The translations under genes and the position numbers were made by a program. Under the pieces are notes generated by a model. That model worked only from the letters and a program-made list of their open reading frames with translations. It was not told the origin of the DNA and did no database searches. A stretch of 50,457 bases of DNA, taken from a virus. Shown here piece after piece: positions 42,554 through 49,774 of the stretch; within the stretch, counting starts at the first letter, position 1, and every line of letters begins with the position of its first letter. Where the stretch lies: positions 1-50,457 of IMG/VR virus record IMGVR_UViG_3300034072_000174; one strand, 5' to 3'.

Positions 42554-42811
42554 TTAGCAAGTGATTTGTGGTGGACTTAACCAAGGTTTTATATAGTCAG
42601 GTAATTGTTTACCTACCTCGATCTGGTCTGGAGTTATCTTGAATTTCTTAAGAACTGGTGCATCTGATTTAAGCCAATCAGATAACGTTTCTTTCTTTAC
42701 CACTAAATTCAAATGTTCTTTAATTATTTCTACTTGTTCTGAATCAAGTTCAGAAGGATCACCAATTTCTAATAACCCTTGTAACCAATAACAGAAATTT
42801 TCTGGAGTCAT
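42554..42811 (-). CDS. hypothetical protein
   Basis: An 85-residue helical protein; the ATG at 42811 follows AAAGGAAACATT. The pattern FCYWLQGLLEIGDPSELDSEQVEIIKEHL near the N-terminus is common in phage small proteins of unknown role. It is immediately downstream of the structured RNA/tRNA region and may be co-transcribed with it. Confidence 0.7.
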   Translation of the reverse strand: MTPENFCYWLQGLLEIGDPSELDSEQVEIIKEHLNLVVKKETLSDWLKSDAPVLKKFKITPDQIEVGKQLPDYIKPWLSPPQITC

Positions 42812-42871
42812 AATGTTTCCTTTTGTTAATTTATAATGAGCTGGCCTCTGGTGTGTTTGTGAGGCTTTGAT

Positions 42872-42947
42872 ACCCAAGAGCGTTCATGAACGCTCAAGGT
42901 TAAGTGCCATCTTCAGTTTGGCACAAGTACTTTCTCTCTTCTTGGGT
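42872..42947 (-). ncRNA. structured RNA with closing stem (76 bases)
   Basis: ACCCAAGA and TCTTGGGT close a 76-base segment on the minus strand. Inside are a 6-bp hairpin GTGCCA/TGGCAC whose 9-base loop contains CTGAAGA, and the perfect 18-base palindrome GAGCGTTCATGAACGCTC (42878-42895), which overlaps the closing stem. Size and the three-stem layout recall a degraded tRNA, but D-arm and T-loop rules are not met. A further hairpin GCGCAA/TTGCGC lies at 42960-42978. Confidence 0.45.
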
Positions 42948-42994
42948 CGCTAAACCCTAGCGCAATCACCACTTGCGCATTCAGCTCATTGGTT

Positions 42995-43127
42995 TGGTGT
43001 TTGTCACGGATTCGAACCGTATACACTTCTGCGATAGAAGTCGGGATCAGCGCACTATCCGAATTACTCACCTAGTATTTTCTTTCGGTAGCTATACCCT
43101 AGCAAGCCATTTTGCTATTCAAACACC
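42995..43127 (-). ncRNA. tRNA-like RNA of unusual length (133 bases)
   Basis: The ends pair as GGTGTTTG with CAAACACC and the 3' end reads ACACCA. A D-arm-like hairpin TAGCAA/TTGCTA with an AATGGC loop follows the 5' end, and a textbook T-arm ACGG-TTCGAAT-CCGT precedes the 3' end. Between them are GGTA/TACC, TTCGGAT/ATCCCGA and CTTCT/AGAAG hairpins and about 45 bases more than a class II tRNA allows. No anticodon loop with T33 can be assigned. Confidence 0.5.
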
Positions 43128-43216
43128 AAAACAATAAACTAAATCTTGGTTCTTCGGCCAGAACTACTTCCAACCCTCAAAGTCTTCCCCATTGACTTAC
43201 CACTACTAGGTTCTTT

Positions 43217-43291
43217 TGGCGCACCATAATTGATTCGAACAATTTCTACAAATTTAGAAGAATTGTGTGCTATCCATTACACTAATGGTGC
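43217..43291 (-). tRNA. tRNA-Arg (TCT)
   Basis: A full cloverleaf is visible on the minus strand: acceptor GCACCAT/ATGGTGC, D-loop with AATGGATA, anticodon loop CTTCTAA (anticodon TCT), T-arm AATTG-TTCGAAT-CAATT, discriminator G and an encoded CCA. One mismatch (T-T) lies in the anticodon stem. It would read AGA codons. Confidence 0.93.
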
Positions 43292-43302
43292 TTAAATAAC
43301 TC

Positions 43303-43379
43303 TGGTAGCCCCAGTAGGACTTGCATCTAACTACCTACCGATTATGAGTCGGTTGCTCATCTATATGAGCTTTGAGGCC
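43303..43379 (-). tRNA. tRNA with CAT anticodon (Met, or Ile if lysidine-modified)
   Basis: Acceptor GGCCTCA pairs with TGGGGCT (two G-U pairs), the D-arm is GCTC/GAGC, the anticodon arm ACCGA-CTCATAA-TCGGT is perfect, and A73-CCA is encoded. The T-arm is atypical: the loop lacks TTC and only three or four pairs form (TAG/CTA). Whether it is elongator Met or Ile cannot be decided here. Confidence 0.82.
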
Positions 43380-43415
43380 ATTTATTTAATCAAACCGACT
43401 AATGTCGGGGGGACG

Positions 43416-43643
43416 TCAGTCCCATTTCACATTCCAATAGCTACCACACTGGTTACGATAGTGTAAATTAAGCACCTCACGTAATTGTTCATAATTGAGA
43501 GAACAAACACGAGCGATCATTTCGTTATGTTCAATCCCCCAATTATGTTCATTGTAGCGTTGGTACGCTGGATGCGTCAACAACATTCGTATTTTATTTG
43601 CAAGCTTACGAATCTGTGTCTTGCTTAGCTTTTTAATGTTCAT
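43416..43643 (-). CDS. small basic protein
   Basis: The 75-residue protein starts at the ATG after AAAGGAATACAT; the open frame upstream covers the promoter and is not used. It is basic and helical at the N-terminus (NIKKLSKTQIRKLANKIRML), followed by a His/Tyr/Asn-rich part. It has its own promoter, and the tRNA genes lie just downstream on the same strand, so they may be co-transcribed and processed from its message. Confidence 0.7.
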   Translation of the reverse strand: MNIKKLSKTQIRKLANKIRMLLTHPAYQRYNEHNWGIEHNEMIARVCSLNYEQLREVLNLHYRNQCGSYWNVKWD

Positions 43644-43672
43644 ATGTATTCCTTTATTTGCGGTATAAACAA

Positions 43673-43700
43673 AGAATAACACATGATTCTTATTTGTCAA
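43673..43700 (-). promoter_or_regulatory. sigma-70 promoter
   Basis: On the minus strand TTGACA (43695-43700) and TATTCT (43673-43678) are spaced by 16 bases. It lies before the 75-residue gene and the tRNA genes. Confidence 0.75.
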
Positions 43701-43723
43701 TAGGTAATTTGAAATTATTTTAA

Positions 43724-43903
43724 TTAATATTTTGACCATTCATAGTATTTTATTACGTCAAAACTGACTAATGGATGACCAGAATATTTATTGCAAATAC
43801 ATACACCGTAGTCCACAGCCTCATCCTCGTTTGTGAAGCCATCACTATTCATATTAGATAAGTAGCTATCCATAAAAGCTACACGAAAATACATTTTAAT
43901 CAT
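43724..43903 (-). CDS. small hypothetical protein
   Basis: A 59-codon frame starting by TAATG overlap with the TM2 gene and preceded by GGAG. The product is rich in Tyr, Asp and Ser with two cysteines (VCICNKY). The overlap and binding site argue for translation. Family unknown. Confidence 0.65.
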   Translation of the reverse strand: MIKMYFRVAFMDSYLSNMNSDGFTNEDEAVDYGVCICNKYSGHPLVSFDVIKYYEWSKY

Positions 43904-44178
43904 TATTCATCTCCATAAATTTCTAACATCTTACGATTATATTCCTCGGCAACGTAATATGTGTAGAATCCGTCAAATATAAATACACATACACTTACCA
44001 TCATGACTGGTGGAATTACCAGACTAATTACGAACAGCATAAATCGAATAATGGCTTGATCTGTCTTCTTCAGATAAAATAAGTGTAATCCCCATAGGCC
44101 GAAAAATAATCCTAACAGATACGCCAGTGGCGTAGACTTCTTGTTTAATTCATATAAAGCTAATTGTTTTGTGTTCAT
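43903..44178 (-). CDS. TM2-domain membrane protein
   Basis: The 91-residue protein has two transmembrane helices (residues 18-35 and 44-70) linked by a short turn. The motif GLFFGLWGLHLFYLKKTDQA matches the TM2 domain (G-x-x-G-x-H-x-F-Y-L). GGAGGT precedes the ATG, which overlaps the polymerase-like gene stop by ATGA. TM2 proteins are small inner-membrane proteins of largely unknown role. Confidence 0.8.
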   Translation of the reverse strand: MNTKQLALYELNKKSTPLAYLLGLFFGLWGLHLFYLKKTDQAIIRFMLFVISLVIPPVMMVSVCVFIFDGFYTYYVAEEYNRKMLEIYGDE

Positions 44179-45476
44179 TGTTTTACCTCCAACTTACAAT
44201 TATTATCACTGCCAAGAATTTGCTTGTATGCGATCCTCATAGATGTTTCACCAAACTCTTTCAGTCTTTCCTGCACGATAATAGAGTCATGCACAGGAAG
44301 AACAAATTCGTCAATATCCATGAACTGCTGTATAATCAAATCCATAATCTGTGAGTCAATATATTGCAGGTTGACACCCTTACCGCTGAACATCCAATCA
44401 GCGGCATACATATTGTGTTCAGCCAACCTGTGCAATATCTGTTTCACTTCGATTACAGGGGGAACTTTACCCTCTGCTTTCCACTGAGTAGGTAAATGCT
44501 TCTCCGTTTCTTCATCTTTCAAACTACGCAGTTCGTGAGTAACAGCAGCTAATGCTTGGTTAAAATCCTTAGCGTTGAACATACACAAGAAAGCAATCTT
44601 ACATATCTTACACATAGCATTCTGATCATAACCATCCATCGTAATACCATACGGATCAAAACCATCAGGTAATGTAACATCACAAATCTCAGCAATCAGG
44701 CTGGGATGTAAAGATTTAAAATCAATCTCAACCGTGTCCTCACCATCGATCTTAATCTTCTTACGGAATGTTCTTGCCATGATTGTAGTACCCTCCCCAA
44801 TAACATAACTTCTACCACCATTCACAAAAGAAGAATTATTATAAACCTTCCTTAGCTGAATGTCAAAAGAATCTTCCAACACAGAGATAATAAACTGTCT
44901 CGAATACTTGTTATACTTGTTAAGCATAGCAACGAGCTTCTTTTGCTGATGACCTAAAGGTTTCTCGATTAAATTCTTATCCTTGTCTCTTACTTGGATT
45001 ACATCGGGTATTGTTGGTAATTCAATCAGATTAGGGTAACACGCTCTGATCTTGTCCTCTAAGAATTTAGACATAGACAGAAATGTTGGTTCTACCTTGT
45101 CAGGCATTAGTTTACCACCATAACCTCTGGTGTTCTCTTTCCATGTCTTAACACCACCAAGTTCAAGTGTAGTTAACCCTGTTTCACATAACCACTGCAA
45201 CACTTCCTTAAAAGCTGAATAGCTTACCTTTCTTCCTGTATCGACTCCGTTATAGATGGTCGATTTAGAGAAACTACACTTGTCTAGTGTTATGCTCACC
45301 TTAGCCCTATTTGACTTAACACTGAAGCTTAGGTTGTAAATAATGCAAGCGATAGCATTACGAATCTTAGTTCGCTTAACACCTTTAAGTTGAACATTAT
45401 ACCAACTCTCATACTCAACAACCAATTCGTCAACTAAACTATTTATATACTTATCTAATTTATATTCAATCCACAT
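44175..45476 (-). CDS. divergent DNA polymerase-like protein (family A palm motifs)
   Basis: The 433-residue protein has, in order, motifs like those of a family A palm: TVEIDFKSLHPSLIAE at 248-263 (motif A, Asp252), KICKIAFLCMFNA near 290-302 (O-helix-like motif B), GVNLQYIDSQIMD near 367-379, and VLPVHDSIIV at 392-401 (motif C with His396-Asp397). The N-terminal 130 residues are a helical region without exonuclease motifs. It resembles an uncharacterised group found on plasmids and phages. A replicative, repair or primase-like function is inferred, not shown. It is preceded by a small HTH regulator gene. Confidence 0.6.
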   Translation of the reverse strand: MWIEYKLDKYINSLVDELVVEYESWYNVQLKGVKRTKIRNAIACIIYNLSFSVKSNRAKVSITLDKCSFSKSTIYNGVDTGRKVSYSAFKEVLQWLCETGLTTLELGGVKTWKENTRGYGGKLMPDKVEPTFLSMSKFLEDKIRACYPNLIELPTIPDVIQVRDKDKNLIEKPLGHQQKKLVAMLNKYNKYSRQFIISVLEDSFDIQLRKVYNNSSFVNGGRSYVIGEGTTIMARTFRKKIKIDGEDTVEIDFKSLHPSLIAEICDVTLPDGFDPYGITMDGYDQNAMCKICKIAFLCMFNAKDFNQALAAVTHELRSLKDEETEKHLPTQWKAEGKVPPVIEVKQILHRLAEHNMYAADWMFSGKGVNLQYIDSQIMDLIIQQFMDIDEFVLPVHDSIIVQERLKEFGETSMRIAYKQILGSDNNCKLEVKQ

Positions 45477-45562
45477 TCATATAAACTCCATACTCCATTA
45501 CAATACCAAATGCTCTACAACCCTCGATATTACTGTATTCTTATAGTTTTTGGGTACACGTT

Positions 45563-45766
45563 TTATTCCTCCACAGTAAGGGTAAACGTGATCCCTAAAG
45601 CAACCAACAATTCAAAGAGTTTATCCATACTCACGCAATCTGTTTTAAGCCACTTGTGAATAGCCTGTCTCGATACACCAAGCTGTTTGGCTAAAGCTGT
45701 CATGGTAATCTTATTACGTGTCATATGTACAGCCAGAATCGTTTGTAACTGTTCTTTACTTGTCAT
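45563..45766 (-). CDS. small helix-turn-helix regulator (Cro/repressor-like)
   Basis: The 67-residue protein has the XRE-type helix-turn-helix TALAKQLGVSRQAIHKWLK at residues 23-41. There is no C-terminal oligomerisation domain, as in Cro-type proteins. AGGAGGATATT precedes the ATG, and a promoter lies about 20 bases further. It faces a divergent promoter with repeated AAAACGCAA half-sites, probably its operators. Confidence 0.85.
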   Translation of the reverse strand: MTSKEQLQTILAVHMTRNKITMTALAKQLGVSRQAIHKWLKTDCVSMDKLFELLVALGITFTLTVEE

Positions 45767-45785
45767 AATATCCTCCTACTCCATA

Positions 45786-45813
45786 AGTATAACATGGATT
45801 GTTATATTGTCAA
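45786..45813 (-). promoter_or_regulatory. sigma-70 promoter of the HTH/polymerase-like operon
   Basis: On the minus strand TTGACA (45808-45813) and TATACT (45786-45791) are 16 bases apart, directly before the HTH gene. Confidence 0.78.
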
Positions 45814-45836
45814 CCATTAAGTTGCATACACAAGAC

Positions 45837-45864
45837 AAAACGCAAATCTCTAAAATTGCGTTTT
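45837..45864. promoter_or_regulatory. operator-like inverted repeat
   Basis: AAAACGCAA (45837-45845) and TTGCGTTTT (45856-45864) are perfect inverted 9-mers separated by 10 bases. They lie between the two divergent promoters. A third copy (45924-45932) lies inside the plus-strand promoter spacer. Confidence 0.6.
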
Positions 45865-45918
45865 CCTCAACAGATACACACACTACCACATCAAATCTCC
45901 GATGTCAACTTATTTCGA

Positions 45919-45947
45919 TTGACAAAACGCAATATTTATGTTACTCT
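45919..45947 (+). promoter_or_regulatory. sigma-70 promoter with embedded operator half-site
   Basis: TTGACA (45919-45924) and TACTCT (45942-45947) are spaced by 17 bases. AAAACGCAA occupies 45924-45932, so a protein bound there would block the promoter. GACAAAACGCAA is shared with 45834-45845. Confidence 0.7.
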
Positions 45948-45987
45948 TGTGGATGTTAAATGTATTAACAATTAAGAGAATATCACA

Positions 45988-46182
45988 ATGAGAGATATCA
46001 CAATGAGAGATATTGTACAAGTAAGTATCACTATCTATAACCCTTACAGTGGGATTGTTAGTGGTGGAAGTAAGATTGAGCCTATCGTGCCTGTAGAGGA
46101 CACAGACGGGTTTTTAGATATTAATGGCTATCTGTTCGATGATAGTGAATTATGGGATGGTGCAGAGTTATGGAGTGTTTAA
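45988..46182 (+). CDS. small hypothetical protein before the tailspike
   Basis: A 64-residue protein starting MRDITMRDIV. The first 15 bases around the start are tandemly duplicated (45980-45994 and 45995-46009), so two starts (45988, 46003) are possible. The second half is acidic (FDDSELWDGAELWSV). It ends one base before the tailspike start, so the two are expressed together; it could be a chaperone or attachment adaptor for the spike, inferred only from position. Confidence 0.65.
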   Translation: MRDITMRDIVQVSITIYNPYSGIVSGGSKIEPIVPVEDTDGFLDINGYLFDDSELWDGAELWSV

Positions 46183-48063
46183 ATGACAATTAAGAAGTTA
46201 GTGTCGGAATATAAAGGAAGTCCAAATAATAGTAAAGGTGGGGATATTGCTGATACAGTAAATGCTATTCAGTTATGGCTTGATGCTGGTACTTCTTTCG
46301 CAGAGAGCAACCATACTCAAATTACGTCTGCGTTATCAGAATTTAAATCAGTAGTTATTAACTCGCTGTCAAGTGAAGTTTATGTAGATGACACTATAGT
46401 TGTACCGTCAGGTAAAAGTCTAAAAACAGTACATGGTATAAAAATAAAAATGTTACCATCTGCAAACAAGATGGTCATTTGCAATGAAGGATTGTTAAGA
46501 GCTTTTTCAACTGCAACAATGTCTTGGTCTGCTGCAAATGGGCGTAGATTTACCATCACATGGACTAATCATGGATTGTCTATTGGTGATGTATTTTGCA
46601 TCCAAGGTGCAACACCGGTTGAATTCAACACATGCTTTACAGTGGCATCAGTAACCAACAGTAGCACATTTGATGCTTACGCCAACGAAACTCCGTCTGC
46701 CGCCATATCTGGATCATTCAACGTCAAGAAGTGTGACATGAACACTTTCGTTGATGTTTCCGGTGACTATAATAAGGTTGGCGGCAATAATGGTACTGGT
46801 ATTAATACGATGGGCGCTGTTTTTTCATTTATCGCAAAAAGCAGTATTAGAACCCGAATCGACAATACGGCTAAATACGCATTTCAAATTTCAGCCGCCT
46901 TAGATTGCGATGTGGATGTTGGTGGTATCTCTGAATCTGATTGCGCTAAGTTTTATGGTGCGATTAGAGATATAAGAGCAACTGTTCACGGTACGAGCTG
47001 GGATGACTGCATCAGCGTTCATTGTGCAGAATATGGTGTTTATACGGTATATCAACCAGCTGTCGGCCCCATTGAAAATATCTTTATTACTGACTTCTCA
47101 GTTCAGCAAACAAAAGCCGCTCAGTCTTATAGTGGTAACATCGTTATTTATAGTGATGACATTTACAAGATTGATAACGTCTATATTGGAAATGGAAGCG
47201 CGACAGGTCAAGGTGTTGGGCTTACAATCAAAGATGCCAGCGCATCACCACCAGCAGTAGCTACAGTGGGCAACGTGGTTGTGGAAAACGTTACTCTCGC
47301 CGGAGGCGCTGGTGTTGTTTGTGCTAGGGTTCAAACAAAGGTGAAACGCCTTGAATTGAGAAACCCTAACTTTGTAAATTCTGACATATCTGCTCGCATC
47401 ATGGATATAGAAGCTGCTGGCATTGTTGATGTGTTTTTAGTAAATGGTATTGTCTTTGATGCGACTAAATACACCGGTTCAACTGTTAACATGTTCAACA
47501 TTGTAGGTTCTGTTGATAAAGTGACAATTACTGGCGCACAGATTAAAGGTGACGCAACTGGGAAATTCCTCAAGTTGCTTCAGTTAGGTACTAATGCCGT
47601 GCGTAGTGTTGTATTGAACGGATCTTTCAGTTATCTGAACGTATTGGTTGATACTCAAGCAGGCGCATCATTAAAGCACTCCATTACTTATGATAGCTGC
47701 GTTGTGGATAACTGTGAAAGCGGTGTGCTTGCTCGGTCTCCAGCTAACGTTTACCTGAACACAAGCAGATTCACATCCGTTGCGAACGGAGCTGCCCGCT
47801 CTGCTGCGTCTGGGAATCTTATTCAGGTTTATGACTACGGTAGCCAATATTCATCAGCTAACGCGTTATCTGCAGTGGCTGGCGGACTTGTTCAGCCGAT
47901 GACGCCAACAACAAATGCGAATATCACCAACGCAATAGTGAACAAAGCTGCGGGAGCTTTTGCATTTAGCACCACTGCCGCTGGCACAATTCCTGCCAAC
48001 AGACCCGTTGTTTGCGATGGCACGAACTGGAAAGATATGACAAACTTGAGTAATGTGTTTTAA
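46183..48063 (+). CDS. tailspike with right-handed beta-helix (likely polysaccharide depolymerase)
   Basis: The 626-residue protein has a short N-terminal part, then from about residue 65 a pectate-lyase-like beta-helix start (VYVDDTIVVPSGKSLKTVHG), and a long series of short strands rich in Val, Ile, Asn, Gly and Asp to about residue 540. The end (RPVVCDGTNWKDMTNL) resembles trimerisation tips of tailspikes. Such proteins cleave capsule or O-antigen. It is on the opposite strand and far from the tail cluster, with its own promoter and terminator, consistent with acquisition as a module. Confidence 0.82.
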   Translation: MTIKKLVSEYKGSPNNSKGGDIADTVNAIQLWLDAGTSFAESNHTQITSALSEFKSVVINSLSSEVYVDDTIVVPSGKSLKTVHGIKIKMLPSANKMVICNEGLLRAFSTATMSWSAANGRRFTITWTNHGLSIGDVFCIQGATPVEFNTCFTVASVTNSSTFDAYANETPSAAISGSFNVKKCDMNTFVDVSGDYNKVGGNNGTGINTMGAVFSFIAKSSIRTRIDNTAKYAFQISAALDCDVDVGGISESDCAKFYGAIRDIRATVHGTSWDDCISVHCAEYGVYTVYQPAVGPIENIFITDFSVQQTKAAQSYSGNIVIYSDDIYKIDNVYIGNGSATGQGVGLTIKDASASPPAVATVGNVVVENVTLAGGAGVVCARVQTKVKRLELRNPNFVNSDISARIMDIEAAGIVDVFLVNGIVFDATKYTGSTVNMFNIVGSVDKVTITGAQIKGDATGKFLKLLQLGTNAVRSVVLNGSFSYLNVLVDTQAGASLKHSITYDSCVVDNCESGVLARSPANVYLNTSRFTSVANGAARSAASGNLIQVYDYGSQYSSANALSAVAGGLVQPMTPTTNANITNAIVNKAAGAFAFSTTAAGTIPANRPVVCDGTNWKDMTNLSNVF

Positions 48064-48074
48064 TTAAACCAAAC

Positions 48075-48099
48075 AAGCCCGCCTTCGTGCGGGCTTTTT
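48075..48099 (+). terminator. intrinsic terminator after tailspike
   Basis: AGCCCGC and GCGGGCT form a 7-bp stem with a CTTCGT loop and a five-T tail just after the stop codon. Confidence 0.9.
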
Positions 48100-48128
48100 C
48101 ATTTCTACAATTTACCCTCATTTCCCTA

Positions 48129-48157
48129 TTGACAACCAATCAACACCAATGTAAGCT
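48129..48157 (+). promoter_or_regulatory. sigma-70 promoter
   Basis: TTGACA (48129-48134) and TAAGCT (48152-48157) have a 17-base spacer. The -10 is weak. It would drive the 48191-49633 operon. Confidence 0.6.
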
Positions 48158-48190
48158 ATGTAGACATTAACAAATTTGAGGAGAAGACTA

Positions 48191-48772
48191 ATGTTTAAAT
48201 CAATTATTTCGTGGTGGAAAAATCAATTCTTAGCTGAAGGTGAAAGTCAGGTCAAGTATCAGGAAGATGTGAAGCCAGATAAACCAGAACTTCCAGAGAA
48301 AGTTCTTAGAGAATTAGACTATATTACAGACTATTATGCTAGCTACACAACGCACAATAAACAATTTGGTCTTGATACGTTTACTATTTACACAAAAGAT
48401 AACGAAGTCCACCAGAAGCAACTAGCTTCTCCAGTTGTTACGTTCCTGAAAGTGATTAAGAAGGGTTTTGATGAAGGCAAGATTAACTTCCCATCACGAG
48501 ATATGGATGAGTGTACTGTTCGGGTAAACTTTGATGATAAACTCTTATTCTGGTTAAAGTTCAACACTGAAGAAAACGTATTAGATTTCTACGAAAGATT
48601 TAAATTGTCAGGTATTCGTCTTGAATTTCCTTCGAGCATGAATTATCTTACAGGCAATGAACATTATTGGATTAGTCGATACGTCGTTTATCGTTTAGCA
48701 CTTGTGTCTCAAGCAGAGGAAGAAAAACGTCGAGCAGCAACAGAGTTAGAACTACAGGAGTTATTGAAATGA
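48191..48772 (+). CDS. hypothetical protein
   Basis: The 193-residue protein starts at the ATG after GAGGAGAAGACTA. The N-terminus has an amphipathic FKSIISWWKNQFL stretch, which may be membrane-associated. The middle is mixed (TFTIYTKDNEVH, DECTVRVNFDDKLLFWLKF) and the end is a charged helix (AEEEKRRAATELELQELL). Family unknown. First gene of a three-gene operon. Confidence 0.75.
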   Translation: MFKSIISWWKNQFLAEGESQVKYQEDVKPDKPELPEKVLRELDYITDYYASYTTHNKQFGLDTFTIYTKDNEVHQKQLASPVVTFLKVIKKGFDEGKINFPSRDMDECTVRVNFDDKLLFWLKFNTEENVLDFYERFKLSGIRLEFPSSMNYLTGNEHYWISRYVVYRLALVSQAEEEKRRAATELELQELLK

Positions 48773-48999
48773 AAATCTCAGAAGAATTAATCCATGAGCT
48801 ATTGGAATTGACTCGTTTATTCGCTCACTTACCATATAACGCCATATTCATGTTTGTGGCTTATGAGGATAAAAGAACGTTTGACTTCTTTAATGAGAAA
48901 ATTTATATTCCTATGACTGAGGGAATGCGGGAATACGGAAGTAACGTGGTTGCGTTGCTAAATGAAATCAAAAGTGAATTGGGGGTGGAGAATGGTTAA
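48769..48999 (+). CDS. hypothetical protein
   Basis: A 76-residue helical protein overlapping the previous stop by ATGA and the next gene by 8 bases. It contains ELLELTRLFAHLPYNAIFMFVAY and an acidic C-terminus. No family is recognised. Confidence 0.72.
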   Translation: MKISEELIHELLELTRLFAHLPYNAIFMFVAYEDKRTFDFFNEKIYIPMTEGMREYGSNVVALLNEIKSELGVENG

Positions 49000-49633
49000 A
49001 ATTGATGGAGATATCTTAGCGACAATTGAGAGTATTGCTGAGAATACGATTGGATATGAGGTGTATCTGGGTGGTGGAATTTTGAGGGATGTGTATCTTG
49101 GTGTAAAGCCAAAGGACATTGATTTGTTCTTTGTCCCAGTGGAGAATGCACCACAATATCTGTTACATGACACACATCGTAACTTACAGTTTAGTTATCG
49201 AATGGAAACAAATGAGACACAATCACTGTATCAACGAGGTGTTGAACAACTGATTGGTTTTAAAACTCCATCTTTAGTGGTTCCTGAGCTTCAATTTATC
49301 GTGTACGGCACAACGCTGACAGCAGAAGAACTCACGGAAGACATGGATATAGGTATTTGTCAAATCATGTATCACATTTTCTCTGGTAAATTCTACGTGT
49401 CTGAGAATTTTAAGAAAGATGTTGCAGCTAAAGAGATCCGTTGCTATCATAAATACGACAAATATCGCATGATTGAACGATTTGACAGGATGCAACGTAA
49501 GTTTCCTGATTTTAAGTGTGTTGGTAAACCTACGGTTGGGTTTAATGACTTCATTGACTCGCCAATTGAAGCTATCAGTAGTGTTTATCGTAAGATTAAA
49601 CCGCGTAAAGTGAGTTGTAGCAGCGGATACTAA
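48992..49633 (+). CDS. nucleotidyltransferase-like protein (CCA-enzyme head domain type)
   Basis: The 213-residue protein starts at the ATG after GGGGTGGAG. Residues 22-46 contain YLGGGILRDVYLG and KPKDIDLFF, the GG-x(3)-RD and D-x-D motifs of the pol beta/class II CCA-adding superfamily. A later basic part (KYDKYRMIERFDRMQRKF) may bind RNA or DNA. It is much shorter than a true CCA enzyme and lacks recognisable neck, body and tail domains. It could modify or repair tRNA ends, or act as another nucleotidyltransferase. The active-site residues appear intact. Confidence 0.72.
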   Translation: MVKIDGDILATIESIAENTIGYEVYLGGGILRDVYLGVKPKDIDLFFVPVENAPQYLLHDTHRNLQFSYRMETNETQSLYQRGVEQLIGFKTPSLVVPELQFIVYGTTLTAEELTEDMDIGICQIMYHIFSGKFYVSENFKKDVAAKEIRCYHKYDKYRMIERFDRMQRKFPDFKCVGKPTVGFNDFIDSPIEAISSVYRKIKPRKVSCSSGY

Positions 49634-49774
49634 CCAAGGTTAGCTCTAAAACGCTCTAGGAACTATTATAAGCGATTATTTTATTTAGGGCTACGTGTGT
49701 ATCACTTTATGAATATAATTGATTGTAGGCGATTCTAGGGCGGTTATAATTGATTTTTAAATAGGAGGACTGAG
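49634..49774. other. non-coding region with ACGCTCTA element and repeated TATAATTGAT
   Basis: ACGCTCTAGGAA lies at 49651-49662, the same 12 bases as 14845-14856. TATAATTGAT occurs twice, at 49714-49723 and 49745-49754. No gene is visible. The second copy is the -10 of the promoter described separately. Confidence 0.5.
49723..49750 (+). promoter_or_regulatory. sigma-70 promoter
   Basis: TTGTAG (49723-49728) and TATAAT (49745-49750) have a 16-base spacer, 25 bases before the gene at 49775. Confidence 0.65.

Noticed and set aside
43141-43216. Possible further tRNA between the 133-base RNA and tRNA-Arg
   Set aside because: Only a short hairpin (GTTCT/AGAAC) is found; no acceptor stem, D-arm or TTC loop can be assembled.
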